Below are positions 54,725 to 63,681 of a stretch of 64,000 bases of DNA, piece by piece; within the stretch, counting starts at the first letter, position 1, and each line of letters begins with the position of its first letter. The position numbers and the translations under genes are program-made. The notes beneath the pieces were generated by a model that did not search any database, was not told the DNA's origin, and saw only the letters and a list, made by a program, of their open reading frames with translations. This DNA comes from Oceanobacillus limi. Its GTDB lineage: Bacteria; Bacillota; Bacilli; Bacillales; Amphibacillaceae. The stretch is taken from positions 104,231-168,230 of the forward strand of contig NZ_FOHE01000009.1 of the NCBI RefSeq assembly GCF_900111445.1. The letters run 5' to 3'.

Positions 54725-56992
54725 TTAATTAACGTTTTCAAGTTCCTTGATAAATCGTTGTAATCCTGCTAGATTCGTTTCTTCCTTCCATTCCTTGAGT
54801 TCCGCTTCCTTCCCCTCAAAGTACATGGAGAGTGTACGTTTCAATTCATTTTCATAGGCTGAATATTGCTCACTCTCTTCTTTAAGCTCCTGAATAATGT
54901 CTACCCAATCCATATGCTCTGTCCCATAATCACGTTCAGGGTGGTCCTGAGCAATTTGGATTACTTGATCAAAGGATTCACCTAAATAGAGTTCTACCGC
55001 AATCCAATTACCGACAAATCGATTCGTTGAATCCCTATTTACTGCGATTTCTAATTGTTCTTTCGCTTCCTCATACTCTCCTTGAAACATGAATGCATTA
55101 GCATAAATTCCATGTATATATTCAGTTATCTCTCCATCATTTAATCGAACATATCGATCAAACCACTTATGAAATGCCTCCCATTCCCGTTTTTCATAAT
55201 AATAAATTGCTACAGAATAGGAATAACTTGGAGTGGAAGTCTTTTCTGCCAATTCGATGAGATATGGAAGAGCTAACTCGTCTCTTGTTTCCCTTAAGCC
55301 ATCACCCTTAATTCCAATTAATCGACTTATCATTCGTAAACTATGAATATCATTGGGATTATCTTCATAATTTTCCTGATATGCCTCTAGTGCTTCTTTA
55401 GGCTGGTGATCAAGTAATAATTGATCCGCTTCCGTTAACTCCCTCTCCTTTAAATAGAAAAATGGTAAGTTTCCGATCGTATCCTCACCTAATCGATAGC
55501 CATTACTGCGAGTGATTAAATCCCCATTAGAATTATATGCGTCTACAGACCAGGAAAATCTATTTTTTGGATTCGTGAAAGCAAGTAATGCATACGGATC
55601 AACATCCCCTTCCCCATCAAATGATACCCCAACTTGCCTGTCATACAGTTTTTCAACGGGAATATCAATTTCTGTATCCATTATTTTTTTTTGAAACGAC
55701 GTACTACTTGTTCCACCTGACTCAAATTCCAGACCCAAATTCAACTGATAATACGCTGCTTCCTCTACCTCTTCCCAGGAAAAATGCATGGTATCTCCCG
55801 TTATCACGGTTTGATTAACTGGAGACTCGATTTCAATCAATGGATGCAATGTTATATCATAGTTAACATCTTCACTTCCATCAATGTTAATCCATTCATT
55901 TGTATCTAATGGCCATGTCCAACCATCAATTTGGTCATACAAAAACCCAGCAAAAAGTTGATAACTACCAGGGATAACCCCTTCTATTTTATACGCTCCA
56001 GTTTCGTCTGTTGTAACTTGATAGGCTTCATCATCCCCTACACTTCGATTAACATTCTGTTCTTCTCTGAGAAAGACTCCTGCATTTTCAACCGGTGTTC
56101 CATCCTGGCGAACAATTTTCCCCTTTACCGTGACAATCGCATCTCTCTGTTCGTCCATTGCCCTCGTCAAATGTCTTTCTAATGATTGCAACTGGTTATA
56201 TACAACAGAGCTTTCAATATCTTCCATTTCTTCAATAGGAAGGCCATCTTCTGCTAATCTTTCTCGTTGATTTTTCCAATTGGTTTCAAAACCTGTTAAA
56301 GCATCTTTAATTTCTGCGTATGCCTCCTGCAAATTACCTTGTTTAATAATCATTTCGGCGCGTAACTTTGCAATTTCTGCAGTCATGTAATAGTCATCAG
56401 CGTTTAACTTTTCCGTCAATTCGTTACTATATTTTTCAGCTTTTTCGAATTGGGAATGACGAACGGCTAGTTTAATTCGTTCCAAGAGAAGTTCATTCTG
56501 ATGGAACGAATACTGTGTTGTTGAAAAACGTTCTACTGCTGTCATAAGTGCCTCATCCGCTTTATCTAACTTACCTTCCTGCTGGTAATGGGAAGCAAGG
56601 TCAGTTGCAACTGTAACGAGGTAACCATTAGTAGGACCACTCTCTAAATAATCCGTTAAAAAAGGGAGCTTTTCTTCCCAGCTAAAGCCAATGATCGATT
56701 CACTAGACTGGCCACCTTGAATCATAGATGGTCCCACATATATATCGAATCGATTTGCCATCCCTCCCTGTAGCATGTGTTCTTCGATAACGTTCCATTT
56801 CTGCCAATCAAAACTAGCAGTCTCCAATACTTTCAATAGTTGATGTTTCCCTGCTGGATCCCCGTCCTCGAGCTTTTTTTCTGCCAGATAGAGATTTATT
56901 TGTGGAAAGACAATCATTACTAGGAAAGGAATAAAAATTAATAAACCGACAAAAAAATATACGAGATGTTTCACTTTCAATTTAATCTTCAT
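54725..56992 (-). CDS. Membrane-anchored TPR / carboxypeptidase-regulatory-like protein of an ECF operon
   Basis: The product has 755 residues. A membrane helix at about 10-30 is followed by TPR-like helices at about 110-240, a carboxypeptidase regulatory-like beta-sandwich at about 287-352 (VKGKIVRQDGTPVENAGVF ... YKIEGVIPGSYQL), a fibronectin-like region at about 380-500, and C-terminal TPR-like repeats at about 535-705. Most of it is predicted outside the membrane. The start overlaps the anti-sigma stop. It is likely a sensor or effector of the sigma system; function inferred only from context. Confidence 0.75.
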   Translation of the reverse strand: MKIKLKVKHLVYFFVGLLIFIPFLVMIVFPQINLYLAEKKLEDGDPAGKHQLLKVLETASFDWQKWNVIEEHMLQGGMANRFDIYVGPSMIQGGQSSESIIGFSWEEKLPFLTDYLESGPTNGYLVTVATDLASHYQQEGKLDKADEALMTAVERFSTTQYSFHQNELLLERIKLAVRHSQFEKAEKYSNELTEKLNADDYYMTAEIAKLRAEMIIKQGNLQEAYAEIKDALTGFETNWKNQRERLAEDGLPIEEMEDIESSVVYNQLQSLERHLTRAMDEQRDAIVTVKGKIVRQDGTPVENAGVFLREEQNVNRSVGDDEAYQVTTDETGAYKIEGVIPGSYQLFAGFLYDQIDGWTWPLDTNEWINIDGSEDVNYDITLHPLIEIESPVNQTVITGDTMHFSWEEVEEAAYYQLNLGLEFESGGTSSTSFQKKIMDTEIDIPVEKLYDRQVGVSFDGEGDVDPYALLAFTNPKNRFSWSVDAYNSNGDLITRSNGYRLGEDTIGNLPFFYLKERELTEADQLLLDHQPKEALEAYQENYEDNPNDIHSLRMISRLIGIKGDGLRETRDELALPYLIELAEKTSTPSYSYSVAIYYYEKREWEAFHKWFDRYVRLNDGEITEYIHGIYANAFMFQGEYEEAKEQLEIAVNRDSTNRFVGNWIAVELYLGESFDQVIQIAQDHPERDYGTEHMDWVDIIQELKEESEQYSAYENELKRTLSMYFEGKEAELKEWKEETNLAGLQRFIKELENVN

Positions 56993-57302
56993 ATTTCATC
57001 ATCTCTCTTTCCAGCTCATCCTTCCAATACGTGTTCCCAGCTAATTCTACCAATACTTTTTCTTGTTTCTCATTTTCGTCATTCATATGAATCTCCTTAT
57101 ATCCATATGAGCAAACAAGTAACGCCACTATGGCGCTTACTGGTAAGAGAGGGATTTCAATTTCTTTGTTCCAAAGTTGTGCAATTTTTTGCTTCCATGT
57201 TGTTGGATATGCTTGATCCAAAACTTCTTTTTGACTCGAAAAGTGCAGGGATTGCAATTCATTCTCGAGCTGATTTTTTAATTGCTTCTTCTCGTTGGTC
57301 AT
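56982..57302 (-). CDS. Putative anti-sigma factor, single-pass membrane protein
   Basis: The product has 106 residues. A cytoplasmic helical N-terminus (about 1-50) is followed by one membrane helix (PVSAIVALLVCSYGY) and a 30-residue outer tail. No zinc HxxxCxxC motif. The position directly after an ECF sigma gene with a 44-nt overlap makes an anti-sigma role likely. ATG 57302 follows GGGGAGGA within the sigma gene. Confidence 0.75.
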   Translation of the reverse strand: MTNEKKQLKNQLENELQSLHFSSQKEVLDQAYPTTWKQKIAQLWNKEIEIPLLPVSAIVALLVCSYGYKEIHMNDENEKQEKVLVELAGNTYWKDELEREMMKYED

Positions 57303-57843
57303 CAAAATCCTCCCCTTTCCGTAATAAGTCTCTTAATATTATCCTTCCTCGTTTTAATCTGGATTTTATCGTACTTTCTTTTGTATTTATGTGCTTTGCG
57401 ATTTCAGCTATTTTCCATTCATTAAAATAAAAAAGTGTAATAACTTCACGATATTTATAATCTAACTTTTGTATGGCATCACTTAAATTTTGATTCCAAA
57501 CAACTTCAAGTAATTCTTCTTCTGGACTCTGAACGGAGTCATCCTCTTTCTCTCGTTCTGTCGTATCAAATGTAAGAAGTATATTTTTCCAGCTCCATTT
57601 TCGCATTTGTGATCGACAACAATTGATCATAATCGTGGTGAGCCAGCTCTTCAGTTTATTAGGATCATCAAGCTGATGAATTTTGTGAAATACGGTTACA
57701 AACGTATCTTGCACAGCTTCTTCCGCGGTTTGATGATCTTTAACTAATAAATATCCTGTTCGTAATAAATAATCACCGTACTGGTTCATCAGTTCACGGA
57801 GTGCATGTTCTTCTTTATTTTTCAATCCTTCCACTAGACCCAA
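57259..57843 (-). CDS. ECF-family RNA polymerase sigma factor
   Basis: The product has 194 residues. Sigma region 2 (HQTAEEAVQDTFVTVFHKIHQ, then WLTTIMINCCRSQMRKW) and region 4 (LDYKYREVITLFYFNEWKIAEIA ... TIKSRLKRGR) are complete. The start is TTG 57843 after GGGGGGAGAG. It overlaps the anti-sigma gene. The subgroup was not assigned; an autoregulated promoter would lie in 57844-57950. Confidence 0.9.
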   Translation of the reverse strand: MGLVEGLKNKEEHALRELMNQYGDYLLRTGYLLVKDHQTAEEAVQDTFVTVFHKIHQLDDPNKLKSWLTTIMINCCRSQMRKWSWKNILLTFDTTEREKEDDSVQSPEEELLEVVWNQNLSDAIQKLDYKYREVITLFYFNEWKIAEIAKHINTKESTIKSRLKRGRIILRDLLRKGEDFDDQREEAIKKSARE

Positions 57844-57950
57844 GCCAGCTCTCCCCCCTTTCTCCTACTTAGATGCATATTAATTTAAAAAAGTTGCATG
57901 ATATCTCTTTTTTTAGGCAAGAAAAATAGCTTAGATGAGATTCTAAGCTA

Positions 57951-58451
57951 TTAGTTATGATCCATTTTCTTCATAACAGGAACCAAAATTTCAAACTCTG
58001 GATTAATTGGATCTTGATTTTTTGGATACTTTTCATGCTTTATTGGTAGTTCATCGAAGTATTCGATCCCTTCCTCACGATAAGGAATGTAATGATTTTC
58101 TTCAATGAAGCGTAAAATATCATGATATGTCTGTCCAACGTCTTCTTCTTTTTGGTGATGTGTCGTAACATAAGATAACTTTGGGATGTAAACCTCTACC
58201 ATTCCCGGTGGTACTGTTTGATCGTTGGTAACCTCATAAACGGAGTAATGACGAAACCCATCCGATCTGATGTGATAAGATAGACCCAATTGTATGGAAG
58301 AATTAACAGCTTCCTCTAATTCTCCTACTCTAGACTTCATCTCTTGAATTACTTTTTTCAACTCACCTACTTCTTTATAGGGCCCTTCCCATTTCAATCC
58401 AATTGCTCGATATCCTGGTAATTCCACAACTTGGTATCGATCGTCTTTCAC
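57951..58451 (-). CDS. GyrI-like / AraC effector-binding domain protein
   Basis: The product has 166 residues forming one GyrI-like small-molecule binding domain, from YQVVELPGYRAIGLKWEGPY to the end, with no DNA-binding part. Such stand-alone proteins may bind hydrophobic drugs or act on toxins. The start is GTG 58451 with GGGAGGGAG upstream. Monocistronic, upstream of the ECF operon. Confidence 0.8.
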   Translation of the reverse strand: MKDDRYQVVELPGYRAIGLKWEGPYKEVGELKKVIQEMKSRVGELEEAVNSSIQLGLSYHIRSDGFRHYSVYEVTNDQTVPPGMVEVYIPKLSYVTTHHQKEEDVGQTYHDILRFIEENHYIPYREEGIEYFDELPIKHEKYPKNQDPINPEFEILVPVMKKMDHN

Positions 58452-58665
58452 AATATACTCCCTCCCATTCTAATGAAACCTTCCTAATTATATTATTGGT
58501 TTTATAGACAAGAATAGCAAGTATTATTCAAAAAAATACAACTATTTATCAGCCAATCTCACAAAGAAAAAATTACTATTTAGTGGTATGATTCAAAATC
58601 TTTTTATTATGTAAATAAACGCACCTATAGTATCATAAAGTCATCATTTATAGGGAGGTACAATA

Positions 58666-59724
58666 ATGAAAAATCTATTAAAAGAATTATCAGCAATCCA
58701 TGGACCTTGTGGATTTGAAGAAGATGTCGCTATATACATAGCTAAACAATTAAGAGACAAAGTAGACTCGCTAGAAATTGATGGTGTTGGAAATTTAATT
58801 GCTACAAAGAAAGGATCCCAGGAAGGACCTAAAATTGTAGTGGCAGCACATATGGATGAGGTTGGGTTTATCGTTAAAAAGATTGAAGAAAATGGACTTC
58901 TTCGTTTTGAAAAGTTAGGAGGACACGATGACCGGATCCTTCTTTCCCAGCGTGTTCAAATTAATACTGATAAAGGTTTACGATCTGGAGTAATTGGTAC
59001 GATATCGGCTCATATGAAAAAATTTGATGATCCTAATAAAATTCGTGCTCACCAAAAGCTCTATATCGATGTTGGCGCATCCTCTAAACAGGAGGTAATA
59101 GACCTTGGGATTAAAGTAGGTGATTCTGTTACATGGCAACCATATTTTGATCATTTAACAGATAATCGTATTGTTGGAAAAGCATTTGATGACCGTGCAG
59201 GATGTGCTATTTTAATGAAGGCTTTTGAAGAGTTAGATTCGAAAGCCTTTTCTGGAGAATTCGTAGGTGTATTTACTGTACAAGAGGAAGTTGGCTTACG
59301 AGGAGCAAGAGTTGCTAGCCATCAACATGATGCAGATGTAGCGATTGCTTTAGATACGACAGCTGTTAGTGATACGACAGAAGAAATGATGGATCAAACA
59401 TTGGCTCTAGGTTCCGGCACAGGAATTAAAGTACTAGATGCTAGTTTAATTGCCAATAAAAAAGTCCGAAATCATTTAGTGGAAGTTGCTGAAAAGAAAC
59501 ACATTCCATATCAATTAGAGGTCTTTCCAGGCATTGGCACAGATGCAGGCGAATTAAGCCTGGCACAACAAGGAATCCCAACAGGCGTTCTATCTATCCC
59601 ATCTAGAAATGCCCATTCATCCATCGAAGTCATTGACTTAAATGATTTTGAAGCAACAAAGGATTTATTAGTTGAATTTATAAAAGTCATGAAAGCCTCT
59701 AAGGAATATAAAGTTAAAATATAA
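58666..59724 (+). CDS. M42-family metallo-aminopeptidase (paralogue 2)
   Basis: The product has 352 residues. Metal ligands and catalytic Glu lie in VAAHMDEVGF, KAFDDRAGCAIL, TVQEEVGLRGA, ALDTTAV and PSRNAHSSIE. It matches the classic M42 glutamyl aminopeptidase/FrvX pattern better than paralogue 1. SD ATAGGGAGGT. Terminator follows. Confidence 0.92.
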   Translation: MKNLLKELSAIHGPCGFEEDVAIYIAKQLRDKVDSLEIDGVGNLIATKKGSQEGPKIVVAAHMDEVGFIVKKIEENGLLRFEKLGGHDDRILLSQRVQINTDKGLRSGVIGTISAHMKKFDDPNKIRAHQKLYIDVGASSKQEVIDLGIKVGDSVTWQPYFDHLTDNRIVGKAFDDRAGCAILMKAFEELDSKAFSGEFVGVFTVQEEVGLRGARVASHQHDADVAIALDTTAVSDTTEEMMDQTLALGSGTGIKVLDASLIANKKVRNHLVEVAEKKHIPYQLEVFPGIGTDAGELSLAQQGIPTGVLSIPSRNAHSSIEVIDLNDFEATKDLLVEFIKVMKASKEYKVKI

Positions 59725-59735
59725 ATTATCATACA

Positions 59736-59771
59736 GCATAAGCCTTTCATCTAGAAAGCTTATGCTTTTTT
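59736..59771 (+). terminator. Terminator of the second M42 gene
   Basis: GCATAAGC / GCTTATGC stem followed by T6, 12 bp after the stop. Confidence 0.85.
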
Positions 59772-59853
59772 ATTGAAACTGTTGCATTTTAAGATTAGCT
59801 TTTACTGGAAATGATAAGAGTAGCATATTGATTAACACATGGAGCTGAACCGG

Positions 59854-60870
59854 ATGGATTTACAACTAGTGGAAGCATATGTACCAGATAATCATTTCAA
59901 AAAAGTAGATGAATCCTTACAAGAGTTTCCCCATGTTTCGTATTGGGTATCCAATGAGTCAAAGGATCGAATGCTCATACGTGTACTCGTTGAAACAAAG
60001 AACACGGAAGACATTCTTAACTATCTTGAAAATGTAACGAATGTCATTGAGGGATTTGAGGTCTTGCTTTTCCCTGTTCAAACCTATATAACTCGCACGA
60101 CCGAAGAGGAAGAAGAACAGAAAAAGAAAGAAAACGAAGAAGATACAATAAAACTTCAACGAGCAAGTCGTCAAGAATTACTCGGAACAATTCAAAAGTC
60201 GAGTCACATTACGCTAACCTATACATTGCTTGTTATTTTGTCTGCTATCGTGGTTACCATTGGCTTTATTCAAAACAGCCAAGCTGTCATTATTGGCGCA
60301 ATGGTTATTGCACCAATGCTTGGTCCTGTTATATCAATCGGCTTTTCATCCATTTTAGGTAATTTCCAATTACTAAAAAGTTCTTCTATTACGTTACTCT
60401 ATGCCATCGTTATCGTAGTCGGTATTTCCATTGTGTTTACATTCTTTTTTCCTGTCCCACTTGAAAGCAGCGAATATGCTTCTCGAACCCATGTAAATAT
60501 ATCAGATATCGTACTTGGTTTAGCTTCCGGAACAGCTGGAGCGTTATCCATCCTGAATCGATTACCTGGTTCACTGGTAGGTGTAATGGTTGCAGTTGCC
60601 CTTTTACCACCTACCGTTGTGTTAGGAATGTCAGTGGGATCAGCCATGTGGCAAGAAGCATATGGTTCGATGTTATTGCTAACCGGAAATATAAGTTCCG
60701 TTATTTTAGCTGCTATTACTGTCTTTTCCTTAAGCGGTATTCGTCCTGTTAAATGGGATGAAGTAGATAAAGCAAGAACGTCACGTAAGCTTTCGATTCT
60801 GTTTGTTGGTTTGGTAATCATTTTCCTAATTATTGCGATATTGTTTAGCCAAAAATTAGACTTAGTTTAG
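59854..60870 (+). CDS. DUF389 / TIGR00341-family membrane protein
   Basis: The product has 338 residues. A soluble N-terminal domain (about 1-85), an acidic/basic linker (EEEEEQKKKENEED) and six to seven hydrophobic segments carry the family signature NSQAVIIGAMVIAPMLGPV and ALLPPTVVLGMSVG. Function unknown. ATG 59854 (MDLQLVEAY) has GGAG 9 nt upstream; the frame opens at 59839 but its ATG overlaps that SD. Confidence 0.85.
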   Translation: MDLQLVEAYVPDNHFKKVDESLQEFPHVSYWVSNESKDRMLIRVLVETKNTEDILNYLENVTNVIEGFEVLLFPVQTYITRTTEEEEEQKKKENEEDTIKLQRASRQELLGTIQKSSHITLTYTLLVILSAIVVTIGFIQNSQAVIIGAMVIAPMLGPVISIGFSSILGNFQLLKSSSITLLYAIVIVVGISIVFTFFFPVPLESSEYASRTHVNISDIVLGLASGTAGALSILNRLPGSLVGVMVAVALLPPTVVLGMSVGSAMWQEAYGSMLLLTGNISSVILAAITVFSLSGIRPVKWDEVDKARTSRKLSILFVGLVIIFLIIAILFSQKLDLV

Positions 60871-60879
60871 CCCCACATA

Positions 60880-60909
60880 CAACTCACCATTTATAGAATG
60901 GTGAGTTTC
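60880..60909 (+). terminator. Terminator of the DUF389 gene
   Basis: CTCACCATT / AATGGTGAG around a 5-nt loop, followed by TTTCTC. Confidence 0.7.
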
Positions 60910-61002
60910 TCAATCAAAAAGTTTGCGTCATTATTTTTTTCTTTGATAATATATATAATCAGTATATAATATAAAAAAGATCACGTAAGGGCGGTGAAGA
61001 AC

Positions 61003-61148
61003 AAAAGCGCAAGCGCCCTGGGTAGAGACGTACGGACTGGACTGAGCTGTAGGAGATAAAGGAAACACGATGAACGAAGTGAATCGATGTTGACTTATCG
61101 TACGAAGGCGAGGGAAGTCTCGCTAGTCTCTGGGCGCTGGAGCTGGAC
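61003..61148. repeat. Repeat family D element (~145 bp)
   Basis: CAAAAGCGCAAGCGCC at one end and GGGCGCTGGAGCTGGAC at the other are partly inverted (GGGCGCT/AGCGCC). The interior (GATAAAGGAAACACGATGAA, GAAGGCGAGGGAAGTCTCGC) is more GC-rich than its surroundings and has no coding frame. Recalled as similar to abundant Bacillaceae intergenic repeats; only one copy is here. The rest of 60910-61207 is AT-rich without a gene. Confidence 0.6.
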
Positions 61149-61207
61149 GTGGCTGTTGCTCTAAGTAAGCTTAACAAAGCCAATTTTTTATACTTTCTTA
61201 CCTATCG

Positions 61208-61522
61208 ATGAGAAAATATGTTGCCCTGTTTACAATTTTATGTACCGTTTGCTTTTCCTGTTATGTTACAGGCAATAATGTGCATTACAATCCCCATGTA
61301 GTTCAGGAAAATGAAACATTAGGTAGTTTCATAACAGAATTTTTCAGTCCAACAGATATTGATGATAAAAATAAATTTGCAAACTCCCAAGATACAATCG
61401 TTATACTTTTAACATTATCTCTAGCATATACGGTAAATTGCTTTGTTCAACTAATAAAAAGGTTACTTTTTCTAAAAACGCTTTTCTATCAATCCAATTT
61501 TGTGGTTTTATCCCTTCTATGA
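61208..61522 (+). CDS. Putative small membrane/secreted protein, 104 residues
   Basis: A lipoprotein-like N-terminus (YVALFTILCTVCFSC) is followed by a polar segment and a second hydrophobic stretch (DTIVILLTLSLAYTVNCFVQ) with a hydrophobic tail. No SD precedes the ATG, and the upstream 60 bp lead directly to repeat D, so the native 5' region may have been replaced. Family not recognised. Confidence 0.4.
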   Translation: MRKYVALFTILCTVCFSCYVTGNNVHYNPHVVQENETLGSFITEFFSPTDIDDKNKFANSQDTIVILLTLSLAYTVNCFVQLIKRLLFLKTLFYQSNFVVLSLL

Positions 61523-61559
61523 GAATTAAATTATTTTCATTTTGAGGAGGGGACTACAA

Positions 61560-61688
61560 ATGATTTGGATGCGTCTAATTATGTTAAGCTTCTTTTCGAT
61601 TAGTGCTATTTCTTTGCTTTCTTATCAAGGAATTGAAATTTCCATGCGTTTATGGATTGTTTTAATAAAAAATGAAAAACAACTCTAA
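61560..61688 (+). CDS. Very small hydrophobic protein, 42 residues
   Basis: MIWMRLIMLSFFSISAISLL opens a mostly hydrophobic peptide ending LWIVLIKNEKQL. A strong SD (TGAGGAGGGG) lies 6-7 nt upstream and two terminators follow, which argues for real translation. One membrane helix is likely. It could be a membrane-active peptide or small regulator; no family assigned. Confidence 0.55.
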   Translation: MIWMRLIMLSFFSISAISLLSYQGIEISMRLWIVLIKNEKQL

Positions 61689-61706
61689 ATAAAGGATAGT
61701 TGTTTT
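61675..61706 (+). terminator. First terminator after the 42-residue ORF
   Basis: AAAACAACT / AGTTGTTTT hairpin overlapping the stop codon, ending in four T. Confidence 0.6.
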
Positions 61707-61721
61707 AACGGTCTTGAATTT

Positions 61722-61747
61722 AAGCCACCCTTCATGGGTGGTTTTTT
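61722..61747 (+). terminator. Second terminator after the 42-residue ORF
   Basis: AAGCCACCC, loop TTCAT, GGGTGGTT followed by T6: a strong intrinsic terminator. Confidence 0.85.
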
Positions 61748-61866
61748 GTCCCATTGTTTAACAGAGAGCTACCCTTCTAATTAAGCTTATAATACATTTC
61801 CACTTACATATCCAACAAATACAGTTGCTTATCGTTTTTGTTCCACTCTGTTTAGATCAAAAGCCA

Positions 61867-62844
61867 TCATTCCGGCAACATCACCTTACTAAAATCTTTT
61901 ATAAATTCATTATAATGAAGGTTTACAGCGATTCTCGTCTTTCCTGTTTCACTTGTTGGTCGTATATCAATATAGGACATACCTTTCGCTTCAATTCCCT
62001 CTACTACGTTTGCATCATAATAAATATAATCTACCATCGTAGAATTTTTAACGAGCATGATTGTAAGTAGATCATGTATTGGGGCCCCTGGTATACCAGG
62101 TATTTTTTTCTTATAAAATTCATAATAATACTCGAAAACAGGAGCTAACATAAAGGCATAAAAGTTCTTCTCATTTTTTGAAATTGCATCTACAATATCA
62201 GAAGTGATGATAGCATGTTGTGTGGCATTTAGTGGTGTAATCGTTAAATTGTGGGCAAACTTAAGGACAAAATTGGAAGATGTTGGATCACCGTAGAAGT
62301 TTGCCTCTGCTAATGCTGTAATATTACCAGGAACAAAGAAAGCTCCCCCCATCACATAAAAAGAATGCACCATTTTCATGTGGTTGGGATAAAGGATAAA
62401 CGTATTGGCTAAGGTCGTTGATCTCCCAGTATCAACAATGACCAGTTCTCCTTTATATTTTTCAATGATCAACCGTATGGTGTCAAAGGGATAGATCTCA
62501 TATTGCAAATTACTTGGAGGCTGTATTGGCCCAATACCTTTACCATGAATTTCCGGGTAAAATGTAACCTCTTCCTGTTGGACAGGTTTTGATGCACCAG
62601 GAATTATAGGTATGTTGTTTTTCCCTGCTAATTGCACTAGATAGGAAGCATTGGCTGTAGCCTGTTTTTTACTTACATTTCCATAACTTGTTACGATGCC
62701 AACAAGTTCAAGCTCTGGATCCATCATGGTGTACATAATGGCCAGCGAATCGTCAATTCCTGGATCACAATATAAAAGAATCTTTCTAGTCAGTGGAAAC
62801 ACCCCTTCCTTGACTAATATATATTCGGCAAAAAATTTAATCAT
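61867..62844 (-). CDS. Inosine/uridine-preferring nucleoside hydrolase family protein
   Basis: The product has up to 325 residues. The Ca-binding motif appears as LLYCDPGIDDSLAIMY (usually DTDxGxDD; the first Asp of the usual pair is replaced by the Tyr-Cys context). VMGGAFFVPGN and the C-terminal HDLLTIML also match the family, which hydrolyses N-ribosides. The start is uncertain: ATG 62844 has an SD touching it, while GGAAGGGG near 62803 would fit a start near 62793. Single gene. Confidence 0.82.
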   Translation of the reverse strand: MIKFFAEYILVKEGVFPLTRKILLYCDPGIDDSLAIMYTMMDPELELVGIVTSYGNVSKKQATANASYLVQLAGKNNIPIIPGASKPVQQEEVTFYPEIHGKGIGPIQPPSNLQYEIYPFDTIRLIIEKYKGELVIVDTGRSTTLANTFILYPNHMKMVHSFYVMGGAFFVPGNITALAEANFYGDPTSSNFVLKFAHNLTITPLNATQHAIITSDIVDAISKNEKNFYAFMLAPVFEYYYEFYKKKIPGIPGAPIHDLLTIMLVKNSTMVDYIYYDANVVEGIEAKGMSYIDIRPTSETGKTRIAVNLHYNEFIKDFSKVMLPE

Positions 62845-62911
62845 TCCTAACTAAGATCGTTTCCCATAATTGGTAATAAATTGTAAACAAATCTTCCCCG
62901 TTCCATTCCAC

Positions 62912-62952
62912 AAAAAAAGAAGGAGCAGTCCTTAGCGCCTAGCTCCTTCTTC
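62912..62952 (-). terminator. Terminator of the secreted 146-residue protein gene
   Basis: AGAAGGAGC / GCTCCTTCTT stem, T7 on the minus strand. Confidence 0.87.
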
Positions 62953-62972
62953 TATACTGAAAATCCTTCAAC

Positions 62973-63413
62973 TTAATGATACCTAAACCAAACGAACCAA
63001 TCGCCTTTTTCTTTACTTTTTGCTAAGAAGATTTGACCTTCTAAGGCACTTGCACTTTTTCCTTCCCACCGAGGAAAATAAAGTTTAACCAACCAGGATT
63101 TATTGGCGACCTCTTCGTCACAGAAATTTTTAGCCATTCCGTAATAAGCTTCCTCTTCTTCTTCACCGACCGTTTTTGGAAAAGGTTTCGCAGTTTTCAC
63201 TTCCCATTCCGAGTAGAAATTTCCGTAATCCCCTTCCCCATATGTATCTGGGACGATTTTTTCCAATGCTTCCAATAGGTCATCTTTATCATCTAAGGAT
63301 GTTTCCGCCAGCTGATCTACAGTTGGACATTTCACATCAGGCTCAGCTCCAATTGGTAATGGGATCATCAAGAGTAATAAAAATGACGATAGAAAGATAC
63401 TTAATTTTTTCAT
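62973..63413 (-). CDS. Secreted protein of unknown function
   Basis: The product has about 146 residues. A signal peptide (MKKLSIFLSSFLLLLMIPLP) with a likely cut after GAE or IGA is followed by an acidic domain rich in Trp/Tyr, two Cys (KCPTVD and FCDEE), and the C-terminus WFVWFRYH. SD GAGGTGA. Alternative ATG at 63416. Family not recognised. Confidence 0.7.
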   Translation of the reverse strand: MKKLSIFLSSFLLLLMIPLPIGAEPDVKCPTVDQLAETSLDDKDDLLEALEKIVPDTYGEGDYGNFYSEWEVKTAKPFPKTVGEEEEEAYYGMAKNFCDEEVANKSWLVKLYFPRWEGKSASALEGQIFLAKSKEKGDWFVWFRYH

Positions 63414-63681
63414 CATAATTCACCTCTGTATTAATGTCCCAATAATTGACATTAATTATTCAAACGTACAGTTCAATGTATTAATGGAAATTCCTAGGGT
63501 ATGAAAAGGATTAATAAAGCAAGAGCCGCTTATATTGTTAACTAGAAATATGAAATCAATGATTCTTTGAAAATTGAACAAACACGCAAAAGAGCTGAAC
63601 TGATACTTTTACAAAATATAAGGAAAGGAAGTTAAAAGAAAAACCACTATTCGAGGAAGAGTTTTTTATTCTTAAATAAAA

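Noticed and set aside
63568..63633. A 22-codon frame (TTG start) before the insertion sequence
   Set aside because: Too short, no SD, AT-rich; no evidence of coding.
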